From contig JAJECF010000061.1 of assembly GCA_022822125.1 (NCBI GenBank), forward strand, positions 1 to 44,558: a stretch of DNA of 44,558 bases, in the 5' to 3' direction. This document shows, piece by piece, positions 13,887 through 22,371 of this stretch. The notes under the pieces were generated by a model. That model ran no database searches, had not been told where the DNA came from, and saw nothing but the letters and a program-made list of their open reading frames with translations. Each line of letters opens with the position of its first letter. Within the stretch, counting starts at the first letter, position 1. The DNA comes from Alphaproteobacteria bacterium (GTDB taxonomy: Bacteria > Pseudomonadota > Alphaproteobacteria > Bin95). The position numbers and the translations under genes are program-made.

Positions 13887-15119
13887 ATGGCGGGCAGCGC
13901 ATCCTGGTATCCCGCAGTCCGGGCGGCGGCGGCCTTCCTCATCATGGTCGTCGGCACGGCGGGCATGTTCGCCGGCACGGTCGCCCTCAAGCCCATGCAG
14001 GAGGCGTTCGATGTCTCGCGGGGCGCGGCGACGCTGCCCTATATGGCGTTCATGGTCGGCTTCGGCCTCGGCAGCTTCTGGATGGGCCGCTTCGCCGACC
14101 GGCTGGGCGCCATGCGCATCACCTTCGCCGGCGGCCTCACCCTCGGCCTCGGCTTCTGGATCGCGGGGCACTCGGTCGAGCTCTGGCAGGCGGTCCTGGC
14201 CCACGGTCTGCTGATCGGCCTGATGGGCGCCTCGACCACCATGGCGCCGATGGTTGCCGATGTTTCGCTCTGGTTCGAACGGCGGCGCGGCCTGGCGGTC
14301 GCCGTGGTCATCAGCGGGGCCTATGTGTCCGGCATGGTCTGGCCGCCTGTGCTTGAGGTCCTGACGAACGCCCATGGGTGGCGCGACATGTATCTCGCCA
14401 TGGGGGCGCTCACCTTCCTCTCGCTGCCTCTGCTGGCGCTCGCGCTGCACCGTCCCGCGCCCCGCACCGTGCTGACGGGGCCGCTGGAGGCGGCAGGCTC
14501 GGCCCGGCCGCTCGGCATGCGGGCGCCCATGCTGCAAGCTCTTCTCTGCTGCGCGGGGCTCGGCTGCTGCATCGCGATGGCCGCGCCGCAGGTCCATGCG
14601 GTCGCCATGGCGGACGATATCGGCCTGCGCCCGGCCGACGGCGCGCTGATGCTGTCGCTGATGTACGGCTTCGGCATTGTGAGCCGGCTCGGCTCCGGCT
14701 GGATATCGGACCGCATCGGGGGCCTGCGCACGCTAGCGCTCGGCTCGGCCGGCCAGGCGGCGGCGCTGCTGCTGTTCCTGCCGGCGGACGGGCGCATTGC
14801 GCTGCTGGTCGTCGCCGCGCTGTTCGGCCTCTCGCAGGGCGGCATCGTGCCGTCTTACGCCATTATCGTCCGGGAGTATTTTCCGGCCCGGCAGGCGGGC
14901 GGGCGCATCGGGCTGGCGCTGCTGTTCACCATGCTCGGCATGGCCGTGGGCGCCTGGCTCGCGGGCGCGATCCACGATCTCACCGGCAGCTACCGGGTTG
15001 CCTTTGCCGGCGCGGTTGCGGTCAATATCGGGCATCTGGGAATCGCCGCATTCCTGCTGCGCCGCGCGGCGGCCATGCGCAGGACAGGGGGCGCGGCCGC
15101 ATTCGCCCGGACGGGCTGA
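13887..15119 (+). CDS. MFS transporter (monocarboxylate/oxalate-formate-like)
   Basis: A 410-residue inner-membrane protein with about twelve hydrophobic segments. The GRFADRLGAMRITFAGG loop after helix 2 and WFERRRGLAVAVVISGAYVSGMVWPPV (helices 4-5) resemble the OFA/monocarboxylate branch of MFS, as does the symmetric SRLGSGWISDRIGGLRTLALG loop in the second half. Within this operon it is the natural uptake system for the compound handled by the LLM, DAO, SDR and thioesterase enzymes. The substrate is not determined. Confidence 0.8.
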   Translation: MAGSASWYPAVRAAAAFLIMVVGTAGMFAGTVALKPMQEAFDVSRGAATLPYMAFMVGFGLGSFWMGRFADRLGAMRITFAGGLTLGLGFWIAGHSVELWQAVLAHGLLIGLMGASTTMAPMVADVSLWFERRRGLAVAVVISGAYVSGMVWPPVLEVLTNAHGWRDMYLAMGALTFLSLPLLALALHRPAPRTVLTGPLEAAGSARPLGMRAPMLQALLCCAGLGCCIAMAAPQVHAVAMADDIGLRPADGALMLSLMYGFGIVSRLGSGWISDRIGGLRTLALGSAGQAAALLLFLPADGRIALLVVAALFGLSQGGIVPSYAIIVREYFPARQAGGRIGLALLFTMLGMAVGAWLAGAIHDLTGSYRVAFAGAVAVNIGHLGIAAFLLRRAAAMRRTGGAAAFARTG

Positions 15120-15148
15120 ACGGCAACGGACTCGCGGGAGGGGAAGGA

Positions 15149-15853
15149 ATGGCGGAAAAGATTGCGCTGGTTGCAGGCGTAGGGCGCGGCACAGGCGGCG
15201 CGGCGGTCCGGCGGTTTGCGGCCGGCGGCTACCGCGTGGCGATGCTCGCGCGCTCGGAGTCGCGGCTTGCGGAATACGAGGCGGAGATTCCGGGCGCTCT
15301 GGCGGTCCCCTGCGATGTCACGGATGCGGAGGCGCTGGCGGCCGCCGTGGAGCGGGTCCGCGAAGAAATGGGCGACGACCCGCATGTCGTCGTCCACAAC
15401 GCGGCGCGGGGCACAAGAGGCGGTTTCCTCGACATCGACCCGGCCGACCTCGAAGCCAATTTCCATGTCAACGTCATGAGCCTGCTGCATCTGGCGCGGC
15501 TGACGGCGCCGGCAATGACCGCACGCGGCGAGGGCGCGATTATCGTCACCGGCAACACATCCGCCCGGCGCGGCATTCCGAGCTTCTCCGGCTTCGCCCC
15601 CACCAAGGCGGCGCAGCGCATTCTCGCCGAATCGATGGCGCGCGAACTCGGGCCCAAAGGCGTGCATGTCGCCTATGTCGTCATCGACGCCGTGATCGAC
15701 CTGCGCTGGACCCGCCGGCGCCATCCCGGCAGGCCGGACGATTTCTTCATCAAGCCCGAAGCCATCGGCGAGGAAGTCTTCCGCATCGCGCATCAGGACC
15801 GCTCGGCCTGGTCGTTCAATGTCGAAATCCGTCCCTTCGGGGAACCCTGGTGA
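15149..15853 (+). CDS. Short-chain dehydrogenase-fold protein lacking the catalytic Tyr
   Basis: A 234-residue classical-SDR-length protein. The N-terminal ALVAGVGRGTGGAAVRRFA is a variant of the TGxxxGIG cofactor loop, and VVVHNAARG is the NAG motif. At the YxxxK position, however, the sequence is FAPTK: Phe149 replaces the catalytic Tyr while Lys153 is kept, and the usual Ser site falls on Asn136 or its neighbours (TGNTSARRG). A related group of SDR-like proteins with FAPxK exists, so this is probably a lineage feature and not an error. ATG 15149 follows GGGAAGG. It overlaps the thioesterase gene in GTGA. Confidence 0.75.
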   Translation: MAEKIALVAGVGRGTGGAAVRRFAAGGYRVAMLARSESRLAEYEAEIPGALAVPCDVTDAEALAAAVERVREEMGDDPHVVVHNAARGTRGGFLDIDPADLEANFHVNVMSLLHLARLTAPAMTARGEGAIIVTGNTSARRGIPSFSGFAPTKAAQRILAESMARELGPKGVHVAYVVIDAVIDLRWTRRRHPGRPDDFFIKPEAIGEEVFRIAHQDRSAWSFNVEIRPFGEPW

Positions 15854-16317
15854 GCGCCGCCGCGCCGAAAGGCCCGAGCCCGGTGGGCGAACGCCGCATT
15901 CGCGAGGCCATCGTGCGCGGGCCCTACGGCGTCCATCTCGGCATGGAACTGGCCGCGCTCGAAGCCGACCGCGCTGTCGTCCGGCTGCCCTGGCGGTCCG
16001 AGCTCGGCAACGGCGCCGGCATCTATCACGGCGGCGCGACCGCCTCGCTGATCGACACGGCCGCCACGGCCGCCGCCTGGACGAGCCCGTCCGTGGTCGA
16101 GGCCACCAGGGGCGCCACGGTCGGATTCACCGTCAACTTCCTCTCGCCGGGACTGAAGGGCCGCGGCCTCAACGCGGAGGCGGCCGTGCTGCGCCGGGGC
16201 GGCTCGCTCACCGTAGTGGACGTGCTGGTGACGGACGATGACGGGCGCAAGATCGCCCGCGGCGTCGTTACCTACAAGCTCGGCGGCGGCGGGGCGTCCG
16301 GCACGGCGTTCGATTAG
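15850..16317 (+). CDS. PaaI-type hotdog thioesterase
   Basis: A 155-residue hotdog-fold protein. YHGGATASLIDTAATAAAW is the helix-capping motif of the PaaI/YdiI thioesterases (the HGG turn and the Asp that activates water), followed by VGFTVNFLSPG and the long antiparallel strands. It would release a free acid from a CoA thioester in the cytosol. The GTG start lies on the stop codon of the SDR gene, so it is the last gene of the 10270-16317 operon. Its presence suggests that the operon's pathway passes through an acyl-CoA. Confidence 0.82.
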   Translation: MSAAAPKGPSPVGERRIREAIVRGPYGVHLGMELAALEADRAVVRLPWRSELGNGAGIYHGGATASLIDTAATAAAWTSPSVVEATRGATVGFTVNFLSPGLKGRGLNAEAAVLRRGGSLTVVDVLVTDDDGRKIARGVVTYKLGGGGASGTAFD

Positions 16318-16350
16318 CCGGCATCCCGGACGCGGGGGACCGGAACGGCG

Positions 16351-16379
16351 TTGACGGCCCGCCGGCGTGCGACTAGATT
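16351..16379 (+). promoter_or_regulatory. Promoter of the ffh operon
   Basis: TTGACG (16351-16356), a 17-base spacer and TAGATT (16374-16379): five of six and four of six consensus matches at ideal spacing. Predicted transcription start is near 16386, giving a leader of about 107 nt before ffh. Confidence 0.6.
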
Positions 16380-16492
16380 GCGCGCCGTTTCGCCATAGCG
16401 CAGCGCGCCTTGCCTCCGAGGAGGCCCGCCGGTCCGCGAGTGTTCGCGCATCGGCGCGTTCGGCGCTGGACGGGCGGGAGGACGAGGCAGGC

Positions 16493-17848
16493 ATGTTCGA
16501 GGGACTGACGGAACGGCTCGGCGACGTCTTCGGGCGGCTCACCCGGCGCGGCTCGCTCTCCGTCGGCGATGTCGAGACGGCGCTGCGCGAGGTGCGCGTG
16601 GCGCTGCTGGAGGCCGATGCGGCGCTGCCGGCAGTGCGCGCGCTCCTCGACGCCGTGAAGGAGCAGGCCGTCGGGCAGGACGTGCTGCGCTCCGTCACCC
16701 CCGGCCAGCAGGTCGTCAAGATCGTCCATGACCGGCTGGTGGAGATGCTGGGCGGGGAAGCCGAAGAGCTCCGCCTCGGCGGCAATCCTCCGCTTGCCAT
16801 GCTGATGCTCGGCCTCCAGGGCTCCGGCAAGACGACGACGACCGCCAAGCTCGCCCGCCGCCTCACCGACCGCGACGGCAAGAAGGTGCTCATGGCGTCG
16901 GTGGACATCTATCGCCCTGCGGCCCAGCAGCAGCTCGAATTGCTCGGCAAGCAGGCGGGAATCGACACCCTGCCCATCGTGTTCGGCGAGCGGCCGCCCG
17001 CCATAGCGCGGCGCGCCATGCGCATCGGCGCGCGCGAGGGCTACGACATCGTCTTCATCGACACCGCAGGGCGGCTCGCCATCGACCGCGAGATGATGGA
17101 GGAAGCCGCCGCGCTCCGCGACCTGGTGAAGCCGGTCGAGTCGCTGCTGGTCGCCGATGCGATGACCGGCCAGGACGCCGTCAACACCGCGCAGGCCTTC
17201 AACGAGGAGGTCGGCGTCACCGGCATCGTGCTCACCCGGATCGACGGCGATGCGCGCGGCGGCGCGGCGCTCTCCATGCGCCATGTCACGGGCCGGCCGA
17301 TCAAGTTTGTCGGCACGGGCGAACAGCTCGACCGCATCGAGGCTTTCCATCCAGACCGGATCGCGTCCCGCATTCTCGGCATGGGCGATGTCGTCGGCCT
17401 GGTGGAGCGGGCCGCCGAGACCATCGAGCAGGAAGAAGCCGAGAAGCTCGCCGCGCGGCTCAGCCGCGGCCGCATGGACCTGAACGACCTGCTGACCCAG
17501 CTCCGCCAGATGAAGAAGATGGGCGGGCTCGGCGGACTGATGGGCATGCTGCCCCAGGTGGGCCGGATGAAGGCCGAAATGGCGAAGGCGAAAATCGACG
17601 AAAAATGGCTCGTGCGCCAGGAGGCGATCATCCTGTCGATGACGCCGCGCGAGCGCGCCCGGCCGGACATTGTGAAGGCGTCGCGCAAGCGGCGCATCGC
17701 TGCCGGGGCCGGCGCCTCGGTGCAGGATGTGAACCGGATGCTCAAGCAATTCCAGCAGATGCAGACGATGATGAAGCGCGTCGGCAAGCTGGAGAAACGG
17801 GGCGCGCTGGCAGGCCGGGGGCTGGACGCCCTGCTGGCCCGGCGCTGA
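16493..17848 (+). CDS. ffh: Signal recognition particle protein Ffh
   Basis: SRP54-type GTPase, 451 residues, that binds signal sequences of nascent inner-membrane proteins and delivers ribosomes to FtsY together with SRP RNA. The N domain ([16 protein letters not shown]) leads into the G domain with [16 protein letters not shown] (P-loop), [20 protein letters not shown] and [10 protein letters not shown]. The Met-rich M domain ([16 protein letters not shown] through [15 protein letters not shown]) binds signal peptides. I chose ATG 16493 because it begins the canonical N-terminus. It opens the ffh-rpsP-rimM-trmD-rplS-leuCD run. Confidence 0.97.
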   Translation: MFEGLTERLGDVFGRLTRRGSLSVGDVETALREVRVALLEADAALPAVRALLDAVKEQAVGQDVLRSVTPGQQVVKIVHDRLVEMLGGEAEELRLGGNPPLAMLMLGLQGSGKTTTTAKLARRLTDRDGKKVLMASVDIYRPAAQQQLELLGKQAGIDTLPIVFGERPPAIARRAMRIGAREGYDIVFIDTAGRLAIDREMMEEAAALRDLVKPVESLLVADAMTGQDAVNTAQAFNEEVGVTGIVLTRIDGDARGGAALSMRHVTGRPIKFVGTGEQLDRIEAFHPDRIASRILGMGDVVGLVERAAETIEQEEAEKLAARLSRGRMDLNDLLTQLRQMKKMGGLGGLMGMLPQVGRMKAEMAKAKIDEKWLVRQEAIILSMTPRERARPDIVKASRKRRIAAGAGASVQDVNRMLKQFQQMQTMMKRVGKLEKRGALAGRGLDALLARR

Positions 17849-17885
17849 CCTCGCCCGCCCTCTCGACCACACAGACGGAAAGCTC

Positions 17886-18233
17886 ATGGCACTCAGGATT
17901 CGACTGACCCGCGGCGGCGCCAAGCGCCGGCCCTTCTACCGTATCGTCGTCGCCGAGGGCTCATCGCCCCGAGACGGGCGCTTCATCGAGATTCTCGGCT
18001 TCTACAACCCGATGATGCCGAAGGACCATGAGGACCGGCTGCGCCTGAAGGAGGAGCGCATCCGCCACTGGCTGTCGGTCGGCGCAACGCCGTCGGAACG
18101 GGTGGCCCGGTTCCTCGGCGCGGCCGGCATCGTCGAGCCGCCCGCGGTGCCGCAGCAGACCAAGCAGCATCTGCCCAAGGCCAAGGCGCAGGAACGCATG
18201 AAGGCCAAGGCGGAAGCCGCGGCGGCGGAATAA
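17886..18233 (+). CDS. rpsP: 30S ribosomal protein S16
   Basis: A 115-residue bS16 with the diagnostic [25 protein letters not shown] start and [15 protein letters not shown]. The body ends near residue 80; the rest is a Lys/Ala/Glu-rich tail ([19 protein letters not shown]) longer than in enterobacteria but common in alphaproteobacteria. It binds 16S rRNA during early 30S assembly. It lies 37 bases after ffh and 21 before rimM. Confidence 0.97.
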   Translation: MALRIRLTRGGAKRRPFYRIVVAEGSSPRDGRFIEILGFYNPMMPKDHEDRLRLKEERIRHWLSVGATPSERVARFLGAAGIVEPPAVPQQTKQHLPKAKAQERMKAKAEAAAAE

Positions 18234-18254
18234 CCGGGACCGGACTCCCGAGCG

Positions 18255-18761
18255 ATGTGCCCCTCCCGCCTCTGCCTCGGCGTCATCGCCGGGGCGCATG
18301 GGCTCGGCGGAGCGGTCAGGGTCAGGACCTTCACCGCCCTGCCGGACGCGATTGCCGGTTACGGGCCGCTTGAGGACGCCGACGGCGCGCGCCGCTTTGC
18401 GCTCAGGCTGGTCAGGGTCGAGAAGGGCATGGCGCTGGTGCGGATCGACGGCGTAGGGGACCGGAACGCGGCCGAGGCGCTCAAGGGCGTCGAGCTGTTT
18501 CTCGACCGCGCGGCGCTGCCGCCGGAGGCGGACGAGGAGGAGTTCTACCATGCAGACCTTGTCGGCCTCGCGGCGGTCGATACGAACGGCGCCCGGCTCG
18601 GCACGGTGCGGGCGTTGCATGATTTCGGCGCCGGCGACCTGATCGAGGTGCTGCCGGAGGAAGGCGGCCAGCCGCGCGTCTTTCCCTTCACGCGCGAGGC
18701 CGTGCCTGATATCGACCTGGCCGCCCGCACCGTCACCATCGACCCGCCGGAGGGGCTGTGA
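18255..18761 (+). CDS. rimM: Ribosome maturation factor RimM
   Basis: A 168-residue assembly factor for the 30S head that contacts S19. The N-terminal [21 protein letters not shown] and the second-domain [23 protein letters not shown], with the PRC-barrel strand [10 protein letters not shown] and [12 protein letters not shown], are all present. The stop overlaps the GTG of trmD (GTGA), the usual coupling for these two genes. Confidence 0.95.
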   Translation: MCPSRLCLGVIAGAHGLGGAVRVRTFTALPDAIAGYGPLEDADGARRFALRLVRVEKGMALVRIDGVGDRNAAEALKGVELFLDRAALPPEADEEEFYHADLVGLAAVDTNGARLGTVRALHDFGAGDLIEVLPEEGGQPRVFPFTREAVPDIDLAARTVTIDPPEGL

Positions 18762-19462
18762 CCTGGACGGCGACAGTGTTGACGCTCTTCCCGGAGATGT
18801 TTCCGGGGCCGCTCGGCCATTCGCTCGCCGGGCGGGCGCTCGATGCGGGCGTCTGGCGTCTGGAGGCGGTGGACATTCGCGCCTTTGCGCGCGATAAGCA
18901 CGCCTCCGTGGACGACACGCCGTTCGGCGGGGGCGCCGGCATGGTCATGCGGGCGGATGTGGTGTCGGATGCGGTCCACGCCGTCTGGGACCGGAAGGGG
19001 CCGCTGATCCACCTCTCGCCGCGCGGCCGGCCGCTTACGCAGCGCCGGGCGGCGGCGTTGGCCGGGGGGCCGGGCCCGACTCTGCTCTGCGGGCGTTACG
19101 AGGGGATCGACCAGCGCCTCCTCGACGCCTGGGCGCCGGAGGAGGTGAGCCTCGGGGACTTCGTGCTGTCCGGCGGCGAGCCGGCGGCCATCGCCCTGCT
19201 GGATGCCTGCGTGCGGCTACTGCCGGGCGTGGCGGCCAAGGCGGAGTCGGTCCGGGAGGAGAGTTTCGAGGGCGGGTTGCTGGAATACCCGCATTATACG
19301 CGCCCGGCGGTCTGGGCCGGGCGCGCGGCGCCGGAAGTGCTGCTTTCGGGCCATCACTGCAATATCCGCGCCTGGCGGCAGGCGCGGGCGGAAGACATAA
19401 CGCGGACGCAGCGGCCGGACCTTTGGGCGCGCCGGGCGGAAAACGAGGACAGAGGCCGATGA
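18758..19462 (+). CDS. trmD: tRNA (guanine-N1-)-methyltransferase TrmD
   Basis: A 234-residue SPOUT-class methyltransferase that makes m1G37 in tRNAs with G36, preventing +1 frameshifting. Visible: [54 protein letters not shown] and [20 protein letters not shown], which form the trefoil-knot AdoMet site, then the tRNA-binding [11 protein letters not shown]. It starts at GTG overlapping rimM and ends on ATGA overlapping rplS. Confidence 0.96.
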   Translation: MTWTATVLTLFPEMFPGPLGHSLAGRALDAGVWRLEAVDIRAFARDKHASVDDTPFGGGAGMVMRADVVSDAVHAVWDRKGPLIHLSPRGRPLTQRRAAALAGGPGPTLLCGRYEGIDQRLLDAWAPEEVSLGDFVLSGGEPAAIALLDACVRLLPGVAAKAESVREESFEGGLLEYPHYTRPAVWAGRAAPEVLLSGHHCNIRAWRQARAEDITRTQRPDLWARRAENEDRGR

Positions 19463-19869
19463 ATATCGTCGAGACGCTGGAGCGCGAACAGATCGCGCGG
19501 CTTACCGGGGAGCGCGAGATTCCGGACTTCCGCCCGGGCGACACGGTGCGGGTGAACTACAAGGTGGTCGAGGGCGCCCGCGAACGCATCCAGGCCTATG
19601 AAGGCGTGGTGATCGCGCGGCGCGGCGGCATGAATCTCAACGCCTCCTTCATCGTGCGGAAGATTTCCTCCGGCGAGGGGGTGGAGCGCATCTTCCCGCT
19701 TTATTCGCCCAATATCGCCGGCATCGAGGTGATCCGGCGCGGGCGCGTGCGCCGGGCGAAGCTCTACTATCTGCGCGAGCGGCGCGGCCGCTCGGCGCGC
19801 ATCCCGGAGCGCACCCGCGGCGTGGTGAGAAGGACGAAACGCAAGAACGGGAATGACGGCAATGAGTGA
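19459..19869 (+). CDS. rplS: 50S ribosomal protein L19
   Basis: A 136-residue bL19 at the 30S-50S interface. The [36 protein letters not shown] core and [33 protein letters not shown] are textbook. ATG 19459 on the trmD stop gives the standard N-terminus ([11 protein letters not shown]). The C-terminal extension is basic, and the last 17 bases overlap the proposed start of leuC. Confidence 0.96.
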   Translation: MNIVETLEREQIARLTGEREIPDFRPGDTVRVNYKVVEGARERIQAYEGVVIARRGGMNLNASFIVRKISSGEGVERIFPLYSPNIAGIEVIRRGRVRRAKLYYLRERRGRSARIPERTRGVVRRTKRKNGNDGNE

Positions 19870-21274
19870 ACCGCGCACCCTTTTCGACAAGATCTGGGCG
19901 AACCACCTGGTCGATACCCAGGAGGACGGCACCTGCCTGATCTATATCGACCGGCACCTGGTGCATGAGGTGACGAGCCCGCAGGCCTTCGCCGGACTGC
20001 GGGCCGCCGGGCGCGGCGTGCGCCGGCCGGACGCCACCATCGCGGTCGCCGACCACAATATCCCGACCCGGCCGGGCGCCCGGGCAGGCAGGATCGACAA
20101 CGAGGAATCGCGCATCCAGGTGGAGACGCTGGAGCGCAATGTTGTCGAGTTCGGCGTGCCCTACTACCCGATAGACGACGTCCGCCAGGGCATCGTGCAT
20201 ATCATCGGCCCGGAGCAGGGCATGACCCAGCCCGGCACGACGGTGGTGTGCGGCGACAGCCACACCTCCACCCACGGCGCGTTCGGGGCGCTCGCTTTCG
20301 GCATCGGCACCTCCGAGGTCGAACATGTGCTGGCGACGCAGACGCTGATCCAGCGCCCGGCGCGCAACATGCAGGTCGATATAGAGGGCGCGCTGCCGCC
20401 CGGCTGCACCGCCAAGGACCTGATCCTCGCCATTATCGGGCGCATCGGCACCGCCGGCGGCACCGGCCATGTGATCGAATATACCGGCCAGGCGATCCGC
20501 GAGCTTTCCATGGAAGGCCGTATGACAGTCTGCAACATGTCCATCGAGGCGGGCGCCCGCGCCGGGCTGATCGCGCCCGACGACACCACCTTCGGCTATC
20601 TCAAGGGCCGCCCGCACGCGCCCAAGGGCGCGGCCTGGGACGCGGCGGTCGCGGTCTGGAAGCGTCTGCCCTCCGATCCGGGCGCGGTTTACGACAAGGT
20701 GGTGCGCATACCCGCCGGCGAGATCGCGCCCTATGTCACCTGGGGCACGAGCCCGCAGGACGCGCTGCCGATCACGGCAAGCGTGCCGGACCCGGCCCGG
20801 ATCGACGATGCCGACCGGCGCCAGGCGGTGCAGAGGTCCATCGAATATATGGGGCTCAGCGCCGGCCAGCCGCTGCAGGAGATCGCCATCGACACGGTGT
20901 TCATCGGCTCCTGCACCAATGGGCGCATCGAGGATATCCGCGCCGCCGCCGCCGTCGCCCAGGGGCGCAGGGTGGCCGAGGGCGTGCGCGCGCTGGTGGT
21001 GCCGGGCTCCGGTCTGGTCAAGGTCCAGGCAGAGGAGGAGGGGCTCGACCGTATCCTCACCGAGGCCGGCTTCGAGTGGCGCGATGCGGGCTGTTCGATG
21101 TGCCTGGCGATGAACGACGACAGGCTCAGCCCCGGCGAGCGCAGCGCCTCCACATCGAACCGCAATTTCGAAGGCCGGCAGGGCCCGGGCGGACGCACCC
21201 ATCTGGTGAGCCCGGCCATGGCGGCGGCCGCGGCGATCGCCGGCCGCCTCGCCGACCTGCGCGACCTGGACTGA
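19853..21274 (+). CDS. leuC: 3-isopropylmalate dehydratase large subunit
   Basis: A 473-residue aconitase-superfamily subunit that, with LeuD, isomerises 2-isopropylmalate to 3-isopropylmalate in leucine synthesis. It has the canonical LeuC substrate region [15 protein letters not shown] and ADHNIPT, the [30 protein letters not shown] block, and the three 4Fe-4S cysteines (one in [11 protein letters not shown], two in CSMC). Start choice is ATG 19853 or ATG 19862; both overlap rplS. A LeuC-like paralogue at 26519 differs exactly in the substrate-region motifs, so this copy is the leucine enzyme. Confidence 0.95.
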   Translation: MTAMSEPRTLFDKIWANHLVDTQEDGTCLIYIDRHLVHEVTSPQAFAGLRAAGRGVRRPDATIAVADHNIPTRPGARAGRIDNEESRIQVETLERNVVEFGVPYYPIDDVRQGIVHIIGPEQGMTQPGTTVVCGDSHTSTHGAFGALAFGIGTSEVEHVLATQTLIQRPARNMQVDIEGALPPGCTAKDLILAIIGRIGTAGGTGHVIEYTGQAIRELSMEGRMTVCNMSIEAGARAGLIAPDDTTFGYLKGRPHAPKGAAWDAAVAVWKRLPSDPGAVYDKVVRIPAGEIAPYVTWGTSPQDALPITASVPDPARIDDADRRQAVQRSIEYMGLSAGQPLQEIAIDTVFIGSCTNGRIEDIRAAAAVAQGRRVAEGVRALVVPGSGLVKVQAEEEGLDRILTEAGFEWRDAGCSMCLAMNDDRLSPGERSASTSNRNFEGRQGPGGRTHLVSPAMAAAAAIAGRLADLRDLD

Positions 21275-21294
21275 GAGAGGGAGGACAGCACCCG

Positions 21295-21909
21295 ATGCGC
21301 AAATTCGAGACCGTGACGAGCGTCGGCGCGCCGCTGCCGCAGATCAATATCGACACCGACAAGATCATCCCCGCGCGCTTCCTCAGGACCATCGAGCGCG
21401 AGGGGCTGGGCCGGCACCTGTTCAACGACATGCGCTTCGACTCCGAGGGCAACGAAACCCCGGATTTCGTGCTGAACCAGCCGGCCTGGCGGGGCGCCAA
21501 CATCCTCGTGGTGGGGGATAATTTCGGCTGCGGGTCGTCGCGCGAGCACGCGCCCTGGGCGCTGGCCGATTACGGCGTGCGCGCCATTCTCGGGACCGAC
21601 TTCGCCGACATCTTCTACAATAACAGCTTCAAGAACGGCCTGCTGCCGATCAAGCTGTCGGCGGAAGAGCGCGACAAGCTGATGGAGGATGCGCAAAGGG
21701 GCGAAAACGCCCGCATCACGGTCGATCTCGAAAACCAGGTCATCACCCGCCCGGACGGCGAGGAAATCGCCTTCGAGGTGGACCCGTTCCGCAAGCACTG
21801 CCTGCTGAACGGTCTCGATGATATCGGCATGACCATGGAGCGGGCCAAGAGCATCGACAGCTTCGAGTCCGCCGACCGCATAGCCCGCCCCTGGCTCTAC
21901 GCGGAGTAG
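21295..21909 (+). CDS. leuD: 3-isopropylmalate dehydratase small subunit
   Basis: A 204-residue swivel-domain subunit pairing with LeuC. It shows [34 protein letters not shown] (substrate-binding loop with the conserved [10 protein letters not shown]), and [30 protein letters not shown] upstream is a strong ribosome-binding region. It is the last gene of the ffh-leuD operon and is followed by a convergent methylase remnant. Confidence 0.95.
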   Translation: MRKFETVTSVGAPLPQINIDTDKIIPARFLRTIEREGLGRHLFNDMRFDSEGNETPDFVLNQPAWRGANILVVGDNFGCGSSREHAPWALADYGVRAILGTDFADIFYNNSFKNGLLPIKLSAEERDKLMEDAQRGENARITVDLENQVITRPDGEEIAFEVDPFRKHCLLNGLDDIGMTMERAKSIDSFESADRIARPWLYAE

Positions 21910-21975
21910 AAAACAGCGGACGGGCGCCCTTCGACGACGGGCATTCCCGGCGACTGCGCCGGTTTCTGCATCGCC

Positions 21976-22371
21976 TCACCGCGTGCGGGACCCTGTCTCG
22001 CATTCGGCAATGCGGTCGTCTGGACTATGCGAAGTTCCTGACTTCCGCATCAGCACGATGCGGTTGGTGTTGGTGCCCTTGCGGTTGTTGGCCACGCCCC
22101 AGCAATTGGCGGTCTTGGTGAAGTTCTGCTGGTTCACCATCACGCCCTCGACGGCGAGCGGCAGGCCGCCGGCGGCGGCCATGACATGGTCTTCGAGCAG
22201 CACCTTGCCGCCCCGCACCTCGCCTACCTCGAAAGCGACGAACCCGCCGGGGCGGAGCGTGCGCGCGATGTCCCGGAGGCTCGCATGGACGAAGGCCCGC
22301 CACGCTTCCGGCGTCCTGTGAGCGGCGATCGGCACCGCCTCCAGGTCGATGCCCGCGAACCAGCAGCGCTT
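21976..22371 (-). pseudogene. 3' remnant of a DNA methyltransferase gene
   Basis: Read leftwards from about 22371, the frame gives WFAGIDLEAVPIAAHRTPEAWR, then DIARTLRPGGFVAFEVGEVRGGKVLLEDHV and VNQQNFTKTANCWGVANN with KGTNTNRIVLMRK. These are the C-terminal motifs of a site-specific DNA methylase family common in alphaproteobacteria (RPGGxVAFEVGEV, the NQQxFTKTANCWGV block). Everything upstream, including the AdoMet site and the catalytic DPPY-like motif, is missing, and the frame runs into a stop (TGA) at 22372-22374. The break coincides with the sharp drop in G+C at the restriction-modification island, so the insertion or replacement probably destroyed the gene. A GTG at 22335 could still start a non-functional peptide. 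Confidence 0.65.

Noticed and set aside
16386..16492. Riboswitch in the ffh leader
   Set aside because: No recognisable aptamer motif or alternative terminator/antiterminator pair was seen in the 107-base leader.
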